The notes: generated by a model not told the origin, from the letters alone. A stretch of DNA of 64,000 nt from Limnobacter humi (GCF_024518835.1 NZ_JANIGO010000002.1:129522-193521); one strand, 5' to 3'; positions 9,909-19,450 are shown, counted from the first letter of the stretch. A program made the numbers and translations.

Positions 9909-9940
9909 AAGCCCTCCACCGACAAGGAAGAGGGCTTTTT
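9909..9940 (+). terminator. Terminator-like hairpin inside the rne leader region
   Basis: A perfect 8-bp stem AAGCCCTC / GAGGGCTT with a 13-nt loop is followed by five T on the plus strand. On the minus strand the same inverted repeat would form a hairpin in the rne 5' leader about 95-125 nt before the start codon. Whether it ends a plus-strand transcript or is a leader element for RNase E autoregulation cannot be decided from sequence. Confidence 0.55.
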
Positions 9941-10110
9941 ACCAAACTATTGATTTGTAATAAAAAGTTGGTTCATTTACACCTGGTTCAGGCGAGTTTG
10001 CGTCATTTCTGTTGTAGCCCAGCACTGTGAATAGGCTTGCGCTGGTGCGTTAAATTCTGCTTTCGGTTTTGGCGGGCCCAATGGCCACACGCCACTTGCT
10101 CAATCGTCGT

Positions 10111-10132
10111 GTCGCCCTCCAGGGTTGGCGAC
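10111..10132. repeat. Inverted repeat in rne leader region
   Basis: GTCGCC (10111-10116) and GGCGAC (10127-10132) pair perfectly around a 10-nt loop. It would fold in the rne leader RNA. Confidence 0.4.
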
Positions 10133-10197
10133 TCACCCGTTTCATTTAAATCGCCCAAAGGTCAAGGTCGGTGTTCAAAACCCGAGTAGCCCAAGCG

Positions 10198-10211
10198 ATA
10201 ATCCGGATTAT
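10198..10211. promoter_or_regulatory. Perfect 14-bp palindrome upstream of rluC
   Basis: ATAATCCGGATTAT is a perfect dyad 35 bp before the rluC start, next to the AT-rich stretch that could be its -10 box. It looks like an operator for a dimeric regulator; the regulator is unknown. Confidence 0.4.
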
Positions 10212-10245
10212 ATGCTGAATGCAAGCACTTGGTACATAAAAAGAA

Positions 10246-11253
10246 GTGAACTCACCTGAAAAGCCCAATCCTGACCGCGCTGTGTTGATCAAAATCGATG
10301 AGCGCCACCACGACCAGCGACTGGATAATTTCCTGGCGGCCGTGTGCAAAGGCGTTCCAAAAACCCATATTTTCAGAATTATTCGTTCTGGAGAAGTGCG
10401 GATCAATAAAAAAAGGGCAGAAGCCAAAACCAGGGTATACGCGGGCGATGAGGTGCGGATACCACCTATTGAAACCTCGAATAATCAGAAGGTTGAAAAG
10501 AATACTTCCGAAGAAGAATTCAATAAAAGACAGGCCTCTCAGGCGGGGCAATCCATACCGGTGCTGTTTGAAGATGATGGACTGTTGGTGGTGAACAAAC
10601 CATCTGGGTTGGCCGTTCACGGTGGCTCTGGTCAGTCACACGGGCTTATTGAATGTTTAAGGGCGCTTCGGGCCAACACGCATGTTGATCTTGAGCTGGT
10701 GCATCGAATTGATCGAGAAACCTCTGGTGTGTTGGTTGTTTCAAAAAAACGAAGTATGCTCAGGCGCTTACAAGAACAACTTCGACAGCGTTCTTGGAAA
10801 AAATTCTATCTTGCTTTGGTAAAAGGCGCCTGGCCTTCCAATTTGCATCAGGTGGATTTGCCATTGTTAAAAACACAGGCGTCGGAGAAAGAGGCCCGCG
10901 TGTTCGTCAGTGCAGAGGGGGACCATGCGCTTACTAAATTCAAGATTATTCAAAGATTTAGATCCAGTTCTGGTGATTTTACTTTAATACAGGCCAACAT
11001 TTTGACAGGGCGAACCCACCAAATTCGGGTGCACACCAGTGCCAGCGGCTTTCCAATTGTTGGGGATGATCGGTATGGTGATTTTGAATTGAACAAAATT
11101 GTGGCCAAATTGGGGTTGAAGCGGATGTTTTTGCACGCCGCGCGGCTTGGGCTGATCCACCCCGCTACAAATGAACCTATAGTACTGGAGGCGCCACTGG
11201 CCCCCGAGCTCGAGCGCTTTCTCCACTCTTTGCAGGCAATTCCGAAATCATGA
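10246..11253 (+). CDS. rluC: 23S rRNA pseudouridine synthase RluC
   Basis: 335 residues; isomerises uridines of 23S rRNA (955/2504/2580 in E. coli). An S4 RNA-binding domain spans about residues 25-80. The RluA-type catalytic domain carries the signature HRIDRETSG with catalytic D156, and later GRTHQIRVH. The start is GTG with only a weak purine-rich ribosome site. Divergent placement from rne is the classic arrangement in proteobacteria. Its stop overlaps the next gene (ATGA). Codon use in the first ~600 bp looks more AT-rich than the neighbours. Confidence 0.93.
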   Translation: MNSPEKPNPDRAVLIKIDERHHDQRLDNFLAAVCKGVPKTHIFRIIRSGEVRINKKRAEAKTRVYAGDEVRIPPIETSNNQKVEKNTSEEEFNKRQASQAGQSIPVLFEDDGLLVVNKPSGLAVHGGSGQSHGLIECLRALRANTHVDLELVHRIDRETSGVLVVSKKRSMLRRLQEQLRQRSWKKFYLALVKGAWPSNLHQVDLPLLKTQASEKEARVFVSAEGDHALTKFKIIQRFRSSSGDFTLIQANILTGRTHQIRVHTSASGFPIVGDDRYGDFELNKIVAKLGLKRMFLHAARLGLIHPATNEPIVLEAPLAPELERFLHSLQAIPKS

Positions 11254-11918
11254 CTTTCAAGATGGTCGTCTTCGACTGGGATGGAACCATACTCGATTCC
11301 ACTGGTGCAATCACGCGGGCAATTCGCCATGCCTGCACCGAGGCGGGTCTTCCCGATCCTGGTGCCGAAATTGCCTCCTATGTCATTGGCCTGGGGCTGA
11401 CAGACGCGCTGCGTCATGCTGCACCGGGTGCGAGCGAACAACAGGTTGCCAAGTTGGTGGACAGTTACCGTCAGCACTATTTGAGCAACGACCATGAGCT
11501 TGAGTTGTTTTCGGGTGTTGTCCCTTTATTGAAAGCGCTCAACGATTTGGGGGTAATCTGCACGGTTGCCACCGGGAAGAGCCGTCAAGGCTTGAACCGG
11601 GCCATGGCCCATTCCAACACCGCTCCGTACTTCATGAGTTCCCGATGTGCAGACGAATGCCACAGCAAACCCCACCCGCAGATGCTGTTTGAATTGCTGG
11701 CGGAATTCGATCTGGAACCTGAGCACGCGTTGATGGTGGGCGATACCACGCATGATTTGAACATGGCGCAGGCAGCGGGTGTTAAAGCCGTGTCGGTTCA
11801 AACCGGCGCTCATCCCCCACACCTGTTGAATCAAGTGCCGCATTACAAATCATTTCTGTCCATCAACGAGATGTCCCCTTGGTTGATCGACCATATCCAG
11901 CAAGCCAGGTCCGTATGA
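11250..11918 (+). CDS. HAD-IA family hydrolase (phosphoglycolate phosphatase-like)
   Basis: 222 residues with all HAD motifs: motif I FDWDGT (nucleophile D9, acid D11), motif II VATGKS, motif III around HSKPHPQM, and motif IV GDTTHD. The cap domain lies between motifs I and II (about residues 18-90). The family removes phosphate from small metabolites; this subgroup, paired with rluC in betaproteobacteria, has no settled substrate. It overlaps both rluC and the Rieske gene by 4 nt, so translation is probably coupled. Confidence 0.88.
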   Translation: MTFKMVVFDWDGTILDSTGAITRAIRHACTEAGLPDPGAEIASYVIGLGLTDALRHAAPGASEQQVAKLVDSYRQHYLSNDHELELFSGVVPLLKALNDLGVICTVATGKSRQGLNRAMAHSNTAPYFMSSRCADECHSKPHPQMLFELLAEFDLEPEHALMVGDTTHDLNMAQAAGVKAVSVQTGAHPPHLLNQVPHYKSFLSINEMSPWLIDHIQQARSV

Positions 11919-12292
11919 CTAACATTCGCGTGTGTTCTTCCGCAGACATTCAGGAAGGTGGTATCGGCTACCGGTTCAAGGTGCTCTACAACGGCGAAGA
12001 AACCAGTGCATTCGTCGTCCGGGTGGACAATGAGGTCCGCAGCTTCCTGAACCGATGCAGCCATGTCGCAGTTGAGATGGACTGGAACTATGGGGAGTTC
12101 TTGGATGACTCGGGTCGAATCATTGTGTGCGCCACCCATGGAGCCAGTTACGATGCCACGGATGGGAATTGCCTGGGCGGCCCCTGTTCTGGCAGCCCAC
12201 TGGTCAGTCTGGATGTCACCGAACACGGTGGTGAGGTATTCTGGCAACCTTCCAACACCATCACAGTACCGCCAGAAGGCATTGAGGATTGA
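11915..12292 (+). CDS. Rieske [2Fe-2S] domain protein
   Basis: A 125-residue stand-alone Rieske protein. Cluster ligands are C48/H50 (CSH) and C72/H75 (CATH). No membrane segment or signal is present, so it should be cytoplasmic. The ATG overlapping the HAD stop is preferred to an upstream in-frame GTG at 11879 inside the HAD gene. Partner enzymes are unknown; small Rieske ferredoxins like this occur in rluC-HAD-S49 operons of related bacteria as I recall, with no assigned reaction. Confidence 0.87.
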   Translation: MTNIRVCSSADIQEGGIGYRFKVLYNGEETSAFVVRVDNEVRSFLNRCSHVAVEMDWNYGEFLDDSGRIIVCATHGASYDATDGNCLGGPCSGSPLVSLDVTEHGGEVFWQPSNTITVPPEGIED

Positions 12293-12294
12293 CC

Positions 12295-13254
12295 ATGAGT
12301 GACAACAATACGCCCGGATGGGAGCGAAAGCTGCTCGAGAAGCTGGCTTCGGAATCCTTGCTTGAACAGCGGCGCAAACGACGTTGGGGTATTTTTTTCA
12401 AGTTGATCGGTCTGGTCTATGTGGGTGTGCTGATCGCCACCTTCCTGGGGCTAACAGCCCCCAAAAGTCTTGAAGTGACCAAGCACACCGCGTTGGTGGA
12501 ACTCAATGGCGTCATCGCCAGTGACACGCTGGCCAGTGCAGACCGCATCAACTCCAGCCTGCGTGCAGCGTTTGAGAATGCCGATTCCGTGGGTGTGGTG
12601 CTTCGGATCAACAGCCCGGGAGGAAGCCCAGTTCAGGCAGGCCTTATTTATGACGAAATCAAGCGTCTGCGCGCAAAGTATCCCAGCAAGCCCCTGTATG
12701 CAGTAGTAGAAGAAATGTGTGCCTCGGGTGGCTATTATGTGGCCGCAGCGGCGGACAAAATCTATGTGGACAAAGCCAGCTTAGTGGGTTCAATCGGCGT
12801 CATCATGAATGGCTTTGGGTTTACTGAAACCATGAAAAAGCTGGGTGTTGAGCGTCGTCTGATTACCGCCGGTGAAAACAAAGCATTTCTGGACCCATTC
12901 AGTGAGCCAAATGCTTACCAGACTGAATTTGCCAAACAAATGGCTTCTGAAATCCATGACCAGTTCATCAAAGCCGTTAAAGATGGACGGGGCGACCGCT
13001 TGAAGCCCAACCCAGAGCTGTTCTCTGGTCTGATTTGGACAGGGGCCAGCGCAATCCAGCTGGGCTTGGCGGATCAATTGGGTTCATTGGACAGCGTGGC
13101 GCGCGACGAACTGAAAGCAGAGGACATCTTGGATTACACCGAGCAGGAGTCCATCGCCGAGCGCTTCGCGAAACGGGTCGGCGTTGAATTTGGTGCAGCC
13201 CTTCGCAATGTGCTCCCACAGGCAGCGTCTGGCTCTTGGCTCAGCTTTCGCTAG
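12295..13254 (+). CDS. S49-family signal peptide peptidase-like serine protease
   Basis: 319 residues, the size of a short SppA/SohB type. One membrane anchor lies at about residues 33-53, with the protease domain outside. The Ser-Lys dyad is visible: S144 in MCASGGYYVA and K196 in AGENKAF. SppA-type proteases degrade cleaved signal peptides or regulate membrane proteins. The ATG at 12295 stands two nt past the Rieske stop; a TTG at 12289 overlaps that stop and is less likely. It converges with the methyltransferase gene, 3 nt apart. Confidence 0.9.
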   Translation: MSDNNTPGWERKLLEKLASESLLEQRRKRRWGIFFKLIGLVYVGVLIATFLGLTAPKSLEVTKHTALVELNGVIASDTLASADRINSSLRAAFENADSVGVVLRINSPGGSPVQAGLIYDEIKRLRAKYPSKPLYAVVEEMCASGGYYVAAAADKIYVDKASLVGSIGVIMNGFGFTETMKKLGVERRLITAGENKAFLDPFSEPNAYQTEFAKQMASEIHDQFIKAVKDGRGDRLKPNPELFSGLIWTGASAIQLGLADQLGSLDSVARDELKAEDILDYTEQESIAERFAKRVGVEFGAALRNVLPQAASGSWLSFR

Positions 13255-13257
13255 GGT

Positions 13258-13953
13258 CTAGTCGGCCAGCCAAGCGAACATGCACGGAAATTTTCCTGGA
13301 GAAGGTGCTTGCTTTCTCCAGTCCGCAACCCGTTTGGTCTGCATGCGCATCTCGGCACCGGTCAAGTCCCACGCCACACATAAACGGGTTGAAGGGCTAA
13401 GTATTTTGAGCAGTGCCTCAATCAGGCGTTCGTTTCTAAACGGTGTTTCAATGGCCAGTTGCGTGCAGGTCTGTATCTTGGATGTTTTCTCTGTGGCGGC
13501 AAGCCAGGCATCTCGGGCATTGGGGTCTACCGGCGGATAACCATGGAATGTGAAGCATTGTCCATTTAGCCCGCTGCCCATGAGGGTCATCAAGATGGCG
13601 CTGGGCCCAACCAATGGGTGCACCGGGCATTGCAGATCATGTGCCAACCGCACCAAATCAGCACCGGGGTCAGCGATGGCCGGGCAACCCGCATCGCTCA
13701 TCAAGCCAATCGGGGCTTCAGCAGTTGCCTGTCTTAGAAGGCTTGTGCGCGTGCCTTCATCCAGCGTGGCCAATTCAATCAGGTTGAGTTCGCGAATGGG
13801 TCTGTCCATGCCCATCAACGCCAGCGCCGCCCGTGCAGGCTTCGCATTTTCAACCACCCAAGTGGAAATGCGCCGAACCAAGGGCAGGTCAGCCTGCAGC
13901 AGTGGCAGTGTGGGGGTTTTTTGGCTGAGCGGGCTGGGAACGAGAATCAGCAT
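13258..13953 (-). CDS. SAM-dependent methyltransferase of the tetrapyrrole methylase (RsmI-like) superfamily
   Basis: 231 residues. The Gly-rich and Pro-containing segments GLMSDAGCPAIADPG and LVGPSAIL resemble the SAM-binding loops of RsmI and cobalamin precursor methylases. It is shorter than RsmI and lacks its C-terminal part, so I do not call it rsmI. The ATG at 13953 lies 1 nt past the yceF stop, so the two genes are cotranscribed. The substrate is unknown; an RNA target is plausible from family membership. Confidence 0.8.
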   Translation of the reverse strand: MLILVPSPLSQKTPTLPLLQADLPLVRRISTWVVENAKPARAALALMGMDRPIRELNLIELATLDEGTRTSLLRQATAEAPIGLMSDAGCPAIADPGADLVRLAHDLQCPVHPLVGPSAILMTLMGSGLNGQCFTFHGYPPVDPNARDAWLAATEKTSKIQTCTQLAIETPFRNERLIEALLKILSPSTRLCVAWDLTGAEMRMQTKRVADWRKQAPSPGKFPCMFAWLAD

Positions 13954-13954
13954 G

Positions 13955-14536
13955 TCACGGCAATGTGAGGTCAAATTGTCGAAGTGTGGCGGCCAGTTGG
14001 ATGAGGGGAAGGCCGATGATCGAAGTCGGGTCTGTGGACTCGATTCGTTTGAGCAACGCAATGCCCAAGCCCTCGCTTTTGGCGGACCCGGCACAGTCAT
14101 AGGGGGTTTCGGCCAACAAATAGCGCTCAATTTCGGCTGCGTTCAACTCTCGAAATTCCACGGTGGTGGGTACCACAAACACCTCGCACTGCGCGGTACT
14201 GTGGCGCGTTACGCAAACCGCACTGTGAAAAACCACGCGCTGACCACTCATGGCAGCCAGCTGTTTTTGAGCGTTTTCATGGTTGCCTGGCTTGCTAATG
14301 GCAACGCCGTTCACATCGGCCACTTGGTCTGAACCAATTACAATACTGTCTGGGTTAAGCCTTGCCACCGCTTGCGCTTTTTCCCGAGCCAGACGCATGC
14401 AAGTATCCAACGGAGTCTCACCCCGTTGCACCGACTCATCAATGTCTGGGCTCTGTACCCGGAACGGATACCGCAAGCGGGTCAGCAGTTCATGCCGGTA
14501 TGTTGATCCAGAGGCCAAAATAAGGTCAGGGGTCAT
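13955..14536 (-). CDS. yceF: Maf/YceF-family nucleotide pyrophosphatase
   Basis: 193 residues. It has the Maf signature LASGSTYRHELL at the N-terminus and the SDQV catalytic region. YceF hydrolyses modified nucleotides such as 7-methyl-GTP. Divergence from yceD-rpmF-plsX is the same neighbourhood as in E. coli and supports the YceF subgroup over YhdE. The start was set at 14536 because the residues upstream show no family similarity and run into the yceD promoter region. Confidence 0.9.
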   Translation of the reverse strand: MTPDLILASGSTYRHELLTRLRYPFRVQSPDIDESVQRGETPLDTCMRLAREKAQAVARLNPDSIVIGSDQVADVNGVAISKPGNHENAQKQLAAMSGQRVVFHSAVCVTRHSTAQCEVFVVPTTVEFRELNAAEIERYLLAETPYDCAGSAKSEGLGIALLKRIESTDPTSIIGLPLIQLAATLRQFDLTLP

Positions 14537-14669
14537 GGCGATTCGTCGATGGGGTGGGAGTTTTGGGTCGTCAAGAGGCCTTGGTTGAGGGTTTGACCAG
14601 ATCGGCTTTTCTTTGACAGGCGCATTCTTTCGGGGTATTATCGCGCGTTTTCTTGCTTTTCTGCTCTGC

Positions 14670-15245
14670 ATGCGGCCCAAAGCCAACCAAAAAGATCTGC
14701 TCGCAATGGACGTATGGTCCTTCTGCAAAACGGGTGGACATGTTGAAAGCAAGGACATCACCCTAGAATTTCCTCGCCTGGCTGGAGACGATCATCTTCT
14801 GCGCTGCGTTGTGCATTCTTGGACGGTTCGTGGCCATGTCAACAGCCGCTCGGAGTGCGTTGTCACGCTGACAGGCGCGTTCAGTGGCTGGTTTTCCTGC
14901 ACGGTGTGTGAACAGGCTGTTGAGCAAAGGCTCACATTTGAACGCAACTTGATCCTGAAAACTTCTGAATCCGAGGCCGATGCCTACGATGACGAGTCAC
15001 TGGATGAAATCACAGACGTGATTGCCTGCGTGGGTGATGTAAACTTGCGGGATTGGCTAGAAGACGAGATTTTGCTGGCGTGCCCGATGTTTTCCCGGCA
15101 CGACACCTGCGAGGGTAACACCTCGCCCGAATTAAGCAGTTACAAGCAGCGCGCTTCACGGGATGACACTGCCGTGGAGCAGGAGCGCGAGGTTCAGCGT
15201 CCCTTTGCGAACTTGAGTGACCTGCTCAAGGGCAGCAAGAAATAA
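14670..15245 (+). CDS. yceD: YceD/DUF177 protein (23S rRNA accumulation)
   Basis: 191 residues. The middle carries the family's CTVCEQ...CPM Cys pattern (CxxC near residue 81, and C131), which is a likely metal site. An acidic stretch follows. Members are needed for 23S rRNA accumulation in plants and enterics, and the gene nearly always precedes rpmF. The ATG at 14670 gives the best family fit; 14613 and 14706 are alternatives. Confidence 0.85.
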   Translation: MRPKANQKDLLAMDVWSFCKTGGHVESKDITLEFPRLAGDDHLLRCVVHSWTVRGHVNSRSECVVTLTGAFSGWFSCTVCEQAVEQRLTFERNLILKTSESEADAYDDESLDEITDVIACVGDVNLRDWLEDEILLACPMFSRHDTCEGNTSPELSSYKQRASRDDTAVEQEREVQRPFANLSDLLKGSKK

Positions 15246-15268
15246 CCCTTTGATACTGGAGTTTTAAC

Positions 15269-15451
15269 ATGGCCGTTCAACAGAACAAGAAATCACCGTC
15301 CAAGCGCGGCATGCACCGCTCTCACCAAAACCTGACAGCGCCAACGTTGTCTGCTGATTCAGCGTCCGGTGAAACCCACCTGCGTCACCACATCAGCCCA
15401 AATGGCATGTATCGTGGTAAAAAGGTTGTGAAGACCAAAGCCGACGAATAA
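15269..15451 (+). CDS. rpmF: 50S ribosomal protein L32
   Basis: 60 residues, the standard length. It is very basic, begins [19 protein letters not shown] and is the non-zinc (Cys-free) form. It lies 23 nt after yceD and belongs to the large subunit near the exit tunnel. Linkage of rpmF to plsX/fab genes couples ribosome and lipid synthesis. Confidence 0.97.
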   Translation: MAVQQNKKSPSKRGMHRSHQNLTAPTLSADSASGETHLRHHISPNGMYRGKKVVKTKADE

Positions 15452-15540
15452 ATCGGTTTTATTGCGCAGTACACTGGCCAGCCAACGACAACAACAGGGC
15501 AACTGCAGTTTGTTGCCGAAACAGAATAGGGCTCTCACAG

Positions 15541-16605
15541 ATGGTTCGCATTGCGATTGATTGCATGGGTGGTGACCACGGTCTAACGACGACCATTCCC
15601 GCCTGCTTGCGTTTTTTGAAGCAGTACGACGACGTGGAGTTGATTTTGGTGGGCCGGCAGGCGGAGGTGGAAGGTGCTCTTCTCAAGAAGAAGGCATTGG
15701 AACACCCCCGCATCACCATTCGCCATGCCAGTGAAGTGGTTGAAATGGATGAGCCGCCAGCGCAAGCGCTGCGTAACAAAAAAGACTCATCCATTCGCGT
15801 GTGCGCCAACCTCGTGAAAGACGAGCTGGCAGCCGCCTTCGTGAGTGCCGGTAACACCGGCGCGCTCATGGCCATTTCCCGCTTTGTTCTCAAAACACTC
15901 GACAGCATCGACCGGCCAGCCATCGCATCGGCATTGCCCAACCAAAAGGGCAAAGGTACATTGATGCTGGATTTGGGTGCCAATGTGGACTGCTCGCCAG
16001 AGCACCTGTTTCAGTTCGCCGTCATGGGCTCGGCTTTCGTTAAAGGCACGGAAGGCATCGATCGTCCCACAGTGGGCTTGCTGAACATTGGCGAGGAAGT
16101 CATCAAAGGCAATGATGTTGTTAAAAAAGCAGCGGAGCTGTTGCGCGCCAGTGAATTGAATTTCTACGGCAACGTGGAAGGCAACAACATATACGAAGGC
16201 ACCACCGACGTCGTGGTGTGCGATGGATTTGTGGGCAACGTGGCCCTCAAAACCTCAGAAGGTCTGGCACGCATGCTGGGCGATGTAATCAAGACAGAGT
16301 TCAAGAAAGGCCTCTGGCCCAAGATTGCTGCGGTTGTGGCCGCGCCAGTCCTGCTTCGCTTCAAAAAACGGATGGACCACCGCCGATACAATGGAGCAGC
16401 GCTGCTTGGGTTGAAAGGGATTGTGATCAAGAGCCACGGCTCAGCAGATGCTTACGCATTTTTCCACGCCATCAAACGCGCTTACGATGCAGCAAATTCC
16501 AATTTGCTGGAAAGTATCCGCGTCACCATGGCCCACTATGTACCGGCTGTTGCAGCCGATACACCCGTGGAAGCCCTTGCTGAAACCGAGGCCAAACCAG
16601 AATAA
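15541..16605 (+). CDS. plsX: Phosphate acyltransferase PlsX
   Basis: 354 residues. Converts acyl-ACP to acyl-phosphate, the first step of glycerophospholipid synthesis together with PlsY. The N-terminal signature IDCMGGDHG and the later [10 protein letters not shown] and DLGANVDC segments are typical. A peripheral membrane protein, it has no transmembrane helix. It starts the fatty-acid block with fabH 8 nt downstream. The C-terminal tail of about 15 residues is Ala/Glu-rich. Confidence 0.95.
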   Translation: MVRIAIDCMGGDHGLTTTIPACLRFLKQYDDVELILVGRQAEVEGALLKKKALEHPRITIRHASEVVEMDEPPAQALRNKKDSSIRVCANLVKDELAAAFVSAGNTGALMAISRFVLKTLDSIDRPAIASALPNQKGKGTLMLDLGANVDCSPEHLFQFAVMGSAFVKGTEGIDRPTVGLLNIGEEVIKGNDVVKKAAELLRASELNFYGNVEGNNIYEGTTDVVVCDGFVGNVALKTSEGLARMLGDVIKTEFKKGLWPKIAAVVAAPVLLRFKKRMDHRRYNGAALLGLKGIVIKSHGSADAYAFFHAIKRAYDAANSNLLESIRVTMAHYVPAVAADTPVEALAETEAKPE

Positions 16606-16613
16606 GAGATTGA

Positions 16614-17591
16614 ATGCCTCAGCACAGCGCAATACTTGGCACCGGTTCCTACCTGCCAAGGCGGGCCGTCAGCAATCAGGAACTCACTGATTTTCTGGCA
16701 GCCAAAGGCGTTGAAACCAGCGCCGAATGGATTCAGACACGAACGGGCATTCTTCAGCGACATTTCGCAGAAGGAGATGAAACCAACACCTCGATGGCCA
16801 CGGCTGCTGCGAAGCAGGCCCTGGCCAAAGCGGGTGTGGATGCCCAGTCTGTCGATCTGATTATCCTTGCCACATCCACCCCTGACCAAATTTTTCCATC
16901 GACCGCTTGCGGTGTTCAAGCCGCATTGGGTGCTCAGCGGGCCATGGCTTTTGACATTCAAGCCGTGTGCAGCGGGTTTGTCTACGCACTCACCGTGGCC
17001 GACTCGATGATTCGCTCGGGGCAGGTACGCAATGCTTTGGTGATTGGCTCCGAAGTGTTTAGTCGCTTGATGGACTGGATGGACCGTACGACGTGCGTCT
17101 TGTTCGGCGATGGGGCGGGTGCGGCATTCCTTCAGGTCTCAGAAGAGCCCGGCGTACTGGGTTGCGAATTGAAGGCTGACGGCACCCTGGGGTGTATTCT
17201 GAATGCGGATGGTCGCATTGAAAATGGTCGCATTGTGGGAGACCCTTTTTTGCGCATGGACGGGCAGGCTGTGTTCAAACAAGCCGTTTCGGTACTGGGC
17301 AGCAGCGCCATCAGTTTGTTTGAATCAGTCGATTTCCAACTGGATCAACTGGATTTCCTGGTTCCCCACCAAGCGAATGTCCGCATATTGCACGCAGTTG
17401 CTCGAAAACTGAAGTTGCCCGAGTCTCGTGTGGTGGTGACAGTGGGGCAGCACGGCAATACATCGGCAGCCTCGGTGCCCCTGGCGCTTGACCTCGCAGT
17501 GTCCAGCGGCCTGATAAAAAAGGGGCACAATGTGTTGTTGCAAGGCGTGGGTGGTGGTTTTACCTGGGGCAGTGTGCTCGTTCGCATGTAG
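16614..17591 (+). CDS. fabH: 3-oxoacyl-ACP synthase III
   Basis: 325 residues. Condenses acetyl-CoA with malonyl-ACP to start fatty acid synthesis. The catalytic triad is visible: C119 in QAVCSGF, His in VPHQANVR and Asn in QHGNTSAAS. The length is normal. It sits between plsX and fabD. Confidence 0.96.
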   Translation: MPQHSAILGTGSYLPRRAVSNQELTDFLAAKGVETSAEWIQTRTGILQRHFAEGDETNTSMATAAAKQALAKAGVDAQSVDLIILATSTPDQIFPSTACGVQAALGAQRAMAFDIQAVCSGFVYALTVADSMIRSGQVRNALVIGSEVFSRLMDWMDRTTCVLFGDGAGAAFLQVSEEPGVLGCELKADGTLGCILNADGRIENGRIVGDPFLRMDGQAVFKQAVSVLGSSAISLFESVDFQLDQLDFLVPHQANVRILHAVARKLKLPESRVVVTVGQHGNTSAASVPLALDLAVSSGLIKKGHNVLLQGVGGGFTWGSVLVRM

Positions 17592-17631
17592 AATAGCGCC
17601 AAATTAAAAATTAGATGATTTCCTCAAAAGC

Positions 17632-18576
17632 ATGACAAGCAAAATTGCCTTCTTGTTTCCCGGCCAGGGTTCACAGAGTGTGGGAATGCTCAATGGCTTC
17701 AAGGCCAGTCCTGTCACTGAAGCCCTGAGTCGGAATCTCCTTGAACGTGCCAATGCCGCGTTGGGCCAGAATATCGACGCCTTGGTGACTGAGGGGCCCG
17801 CCGAAGCTTTGAATTTGACCGTCAACACACAACCCGCCATGTTGCTCGCCGATGTATTGGCGTTTGAGGCGTGGAAGGCTGCGGGTGGGCCTACGCCCAG
17901 CATGGTTGCCGGGCATTCACTGGGTGAATATGCGGCGCTGGTCGTGGCTGGGGTCATGAGCCTGGAAGACGGTTTGAGAACGGTTCGCGTCCGGGCGAAA
18001 GCCATGCAGGATGCAGTACCGGTGGGGCAGGGCGGTATGGCAGCCATCTTGGGCTTGAGCGATGAACAGGTTCATCAAGCCTGCAAGGCGGGCAGCGTCC
18101 AAGGTGAAATTGCCGAAGCTGTGAATTTCAACGCCCCCAATCAAGTGGTGATCGCCGGTAGCGCTGCCGGCGTCAAGGCTGCCTGTGAGGCAGCAAAGGC
18201 CCTGGGCGCAAAGCGCGCGCTTGAGCTGCCAGTTTCAGCCCCATTCCACTCTTCCTTGATGAAGCCCGCATCCATCGCGCTTGAGGCGCATTTGTCAACA
18301 CTGGATCTCCAAACACCGCGGGTGCCGCTATACAACAACATCGACGTGGCGGTTGAAACAGCGCCTTCACGCATTGTTGATGCATTGGTGCGACAGGCGT
18401 ACGGTCCCGTGCGATGGGTTGAAACCATCGTCGCCATGGAGAAGGCTGGGGCAACTATGTTTGTAGAATGTGGGCCAGGCAAGGTGTTGGCGGGGTTGGT
18501 CAAGCGCATCTCCGAGGTGCCGGTTGTCAATGTGAACGACCCCGACAGTCTGACAAGTGCCCTGGCTGCGGTTTGA
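17632..18576 (+). CDS. fabD: Malonyl-CoA:ACP transacylase
   Basis: 314 residues. Loads malonyl onto ACP. The active-site Ser is S96 in GHSLGEY, the FPGQGSQ motif is at 9-15, and the His of SAPFHSSLM completes the dyad. The gap to fabH is only 40 nt. Confidence 0.96.
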   Translation: MTSKIAFLFPGQGSQSVGMLNGFKASPVTEALSRNLLERANAALGQNIDALVTEGPAEALNLTVNTQPAMLLADVLAFEAWKAAGGPTPSMVAGHSLGEYAALVVAGVMSLEDGLRTVRVRAKAMQDAVPVGQGGMAAILGLSDEQVHQACKAGSVQGEIAEAVNFNAPNQVVIAGSAAGVKAACEAAKALGAKRALELPVSAPFHSSLMKPASIALEAHLSTLDLQTPRVPLYNNIDVAVETAPSRIVDALVRQAYGPVRWVETIVAMEKAGATMFVECGPGKVLAGLVKRISEVPVVNVNDPDSLTSALAAV

Positions 18577-18616
18577 CGCTCATTCAACAGGATCCTTCAA
18601 CTGGAGCATTCATTCA

Positions 18617-19369
18617 ATGAATTGGTTTGATTTGACAGGAAAGGTGGCATTGGTGACTGGTGCCAGTCGTGGTATCGGGCGTGAAATTGCCATGGCTTTG
18701 GGCAAAGCGGGTGCCATGGTGGTTGGCACAGCCACCTCTGACGCTGGGGCCGAGGGCATATCGGCCGCATTTAAAGAAACGGGCATTCAAGGTTTTGGCG
18801 CCGTGTTGAACGTCACCGAAACAGCCGGATTTGAGCCTTTGTTTGAGCGCATCGCCAACGAATTCGGATCCTTGTCGATCCTGGTGAACAATGCAGGCAT
18901 CACGCGCGACCAGTTGGCCATGCGCATGAAGGATGACGATTGGGACGCTGTGATTGCGACCAATTTGTCGTCGAACTTCAAGCTGGCCAAGCTGGCGATG
19001 AGGCCCATGATGAAGCAACGGACCGGGCGTATCATCAACATCACTTCCGTAGTGGGTACCGCCGGAAACCCAGGCCAGGCCAATTATGCAGCAGCCAAGG
19101 CCGGTGTAACCGGAATGACAAAAGCGCTGGCCCGCGAGTTGGGCAGCCGCAATATCACGGTAAACTGTGTGGCGCCTGGCTTTATACAGACTGACATGAC
19201 TGATGCCCTGTCCGAGACACAGGTGGATCAGTTGAAGCAACAAATTCCGTTGGGACGACTTGGGCAGGTTCAGGACATTGCTGCGGCAGTGGTCTACCTG
19301 GCCAGTGATCAAGCGGGATATGTAACTGGCACCACTTTGCATGTCAATGGTGGCATGTGGATGGGCTAA
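18617..19369 (+). CDS. fabG: 3-oxoacyl-ACP reductase
   Basis: 250 residues, classical short-chain dehydrogenase. The NADPH motif is GASRGIG near the N-terminus, NNAG follows, and the Ser-Tyr-Lys triad lies in the NITSVVG and NYAAAKAG segments. The ATG at 18617 gives the canonical MNWFDLTGKVALVTG start; an upstream TTG overlapping fabD is rejected. Confidence 0.96.
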   Translation: MNWFDLTGKVALVTGASRGIGREIAMALGKAGAMVVGTATSDAGAEGISAAFKETGIQGFGAVLNVTETAGFEPLFERIANEFGSLSILVNNAGITRDQLAMRMKDDDWDAVIATNLSSNFKLAKLAMRPMMKQRTGRIINITSVVGTAGNPGQANYAAAKAGVTGMTKALARELGSRNITVNCVAPGFIQTDMTDALSETQVDQLKQQIPLGRLGQVQDIAAAVVYLASDQAGYVTGTTLHVNGGMWMG

Positions 19370-19450
19370 AGGCACGGCAATCGACTATGATCTGTCACAT
19401 TGCTTTGCTAGACTTTTTCGATTTTTATTTAAACCCACGGAGGCTCCGTA

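Larger units (their letters stand above)
9816..10245. promoter_or_regulatory. Divergent rne/rluC intergenic region
   Basis: 430 bp without a convincing gene. It must hold the promoter and 5' leader of rne (minus) and the promoter of rluC (plus). It contains three symmetric elements listed separately: a terminator-like hairpin (9909-9940), a 6-bp GTCGCC/GGCGAC hairpin (10111-10132) and a perfect 14-bp palindrome (10198-10211). A TATAT-type AT-rich stretch follows the palindrome and could be the rluC -10 region. Confidence 0.6.

Noticed and set aside
9827..10030. 67-codon plus-strand ORF in the rne leader
   Set aside because: It runs through a terminator-like hairpin and has no ribosome site or family resemblance.
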